Shown piece by piece: positions 5,951-6,281 of a stretch of 6,281 nt of DNA. Below the pieces are notes generated by a model. That model worked only from the letters and a program-made list of their open reading frames with translations. It did no database searches and was not told the DNA's origin. Numbering within the stretch: position 1 is the stretch's first letter; each line of letters begins with the position of its first letter. This stretch comes from Pseudomonadota bacterium (GTDB lineage Bacteria; Pseudomonadota; Gammaproteobacteria; Acidithiobacillales; Acidithiobacillaceae), in assembly GCA_021840785.1 (NCBI GenBank), contig JAKBXD010000113.1, forward strand, positions 1 through 6,281. The letters run 5' to 3'. A program made the position numbers and the translations under genes.

Positions 5951-6281
5951 TCGCGAATCGGCTGGGAAATCATTTTTAGGTACCCGAGGAGTCCGCGGGC
6001 GGCCGATTGTAGAGTAGCGCATGATCCAGAGGCCTTGGTTGTATTCAAGGCGCCCTCGATGCCGGCGACAACAAACGCCGCGACATCCTTCGCGTTAATG
6101 GGAACAGTAATCTCGCCTGCGCGTCGCGCCCGACGTAAAGCATCAGCGATCGTATCACGCCAAAGGTCGTAAATACTGTTCAGTCGACGGCGAAACTCGG
6201 GGTCTTTAGAACACAATTCCTGAGAGAATGTTGTCAGAGGACAACCATACTCGAGATCCACTTTGCAACCCGCCGCCTGGG
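5947..6281 (-). CDS. TetR/AcrR-family transcriptional regulator, C-terminal part (5' end outside window)
   Basis: The minus-strand frame runs from the window edge (base 6281) to the TAA at 5949-5947, about 111 residues. A GTG at 6261 is inside the frame, and the frame stays open upstream (QAAGCKVDLEYGCPL), so the gene continues off the window and the N-terminal helix-turn-helix is not seen. The visible part is all-helical and matches the TetR ligand-binding domain pattern: 'GCPLTTFSQEL', 'EFRRRLNSIYDLWRDTIADAL', 'AGEITVPINAKDVAAFVVAGIEGAL', then a terminal helix 'LQSAARGLLGYLKMI'. The 'GCPL...QEL' start and 'VAGIEGAL' helix are common in AcrR-type regulators with the TetR_C_16/YjdC-like C-terminal domains. 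It is convergent with the five-gene operon and overlaps its last stop codon by four bases. It may regulate that operon or another gene to the right; the sequence does not show which. Confidence 0.82.
   Translation of the reverse strand, partial: QAAGCKVDLEYGCPLTTFSQELCSKDPEFRRRLNSIYDLWRDTIADALRRARRAGEITVPINAKDVAAFVVAGIEGALNTTKASGSCATLQSAARGLLGYLKMISQPIRD

Noticed and set aside
5956..6008. Inverted repeat AATCGGC (5956-5962) and GCCGATT (6002-6008) just after the operon, considered as a terminator.
   Set aside because: The arms are only 7 bases and lie about 39 bases apart, with no T-run after the second arm. The whole stretch codes for the TetR-like protein.

Overview
The window comes from a Gram-negative bacterium, probably a proteobacterium. 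Two genes encode Sec-type signal peptides, one product is an outer-membrane beta-barrel with a C-terminal aromatic residue, and the operon has canonical Shine-Dalgarno sites. Base composition is moderate. Hand-counted GC is about 48% over the first 540 bases and roughly 55-58% in sampled lines of the last plus-strand gene. I cannot name the genus.

The layout is almost entirely coding. Five plus-strand genes run head to tail from base 1 to 5950 with very small gaps or overlaps, so they look like one operon whose promoter lies upstream of the window. In order they are: (1) a 5'-truncated hotdog-fold protein resembling the AvrD family (1-549); (2) a P-loop NTPase of the NadR/AAA_28 kind (563-1450); (3) an 802-residue RND/MMPL inner-membrane transporter with 12 predicted membrane segments (1447-3855); (4) a secreted LolA-like 'outer membrane lipoprotein-sorting' protein (3855-4664); (5) a DUF1302-like outer-membrane beta-barrel protein (4661-5950). 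A 5'-truncated TetR/AcrR-type regulator lies on the minus strand (5947-6281). It converges on the operon, and the two stop codons share the tetranucleotide TTAA.

Working model (inference): genes 3-5 form an envelope-spanning export route for a hydrophobic molecule, made of an RND pump, a periplasmic lipid-binding carrier and an outer-membrane barrel. Genes 1-2 may make or modify that molecule: an AvrD-type hotdog enzyme would act on a beta-ketoacyl substrate, and a NadR-like protein could be a small-molecule kinase. The TetR-like protein is a candidate sensor for the product. AvrD of Pseudomonas syringae is known to direct synthesis of acylated-sugar elicitors (syringolides), so a synthesis-plus-export locus for a butenolide or acyl-sugar metabolite is the most interesting reading. 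The AvrD assignment rests on pattern resemblance only and needs a profile search.

There is no gene-free stretch over 300 bases. I saw no RNA genes, CRISPR arrays, insertion sequences or convincing terminators.
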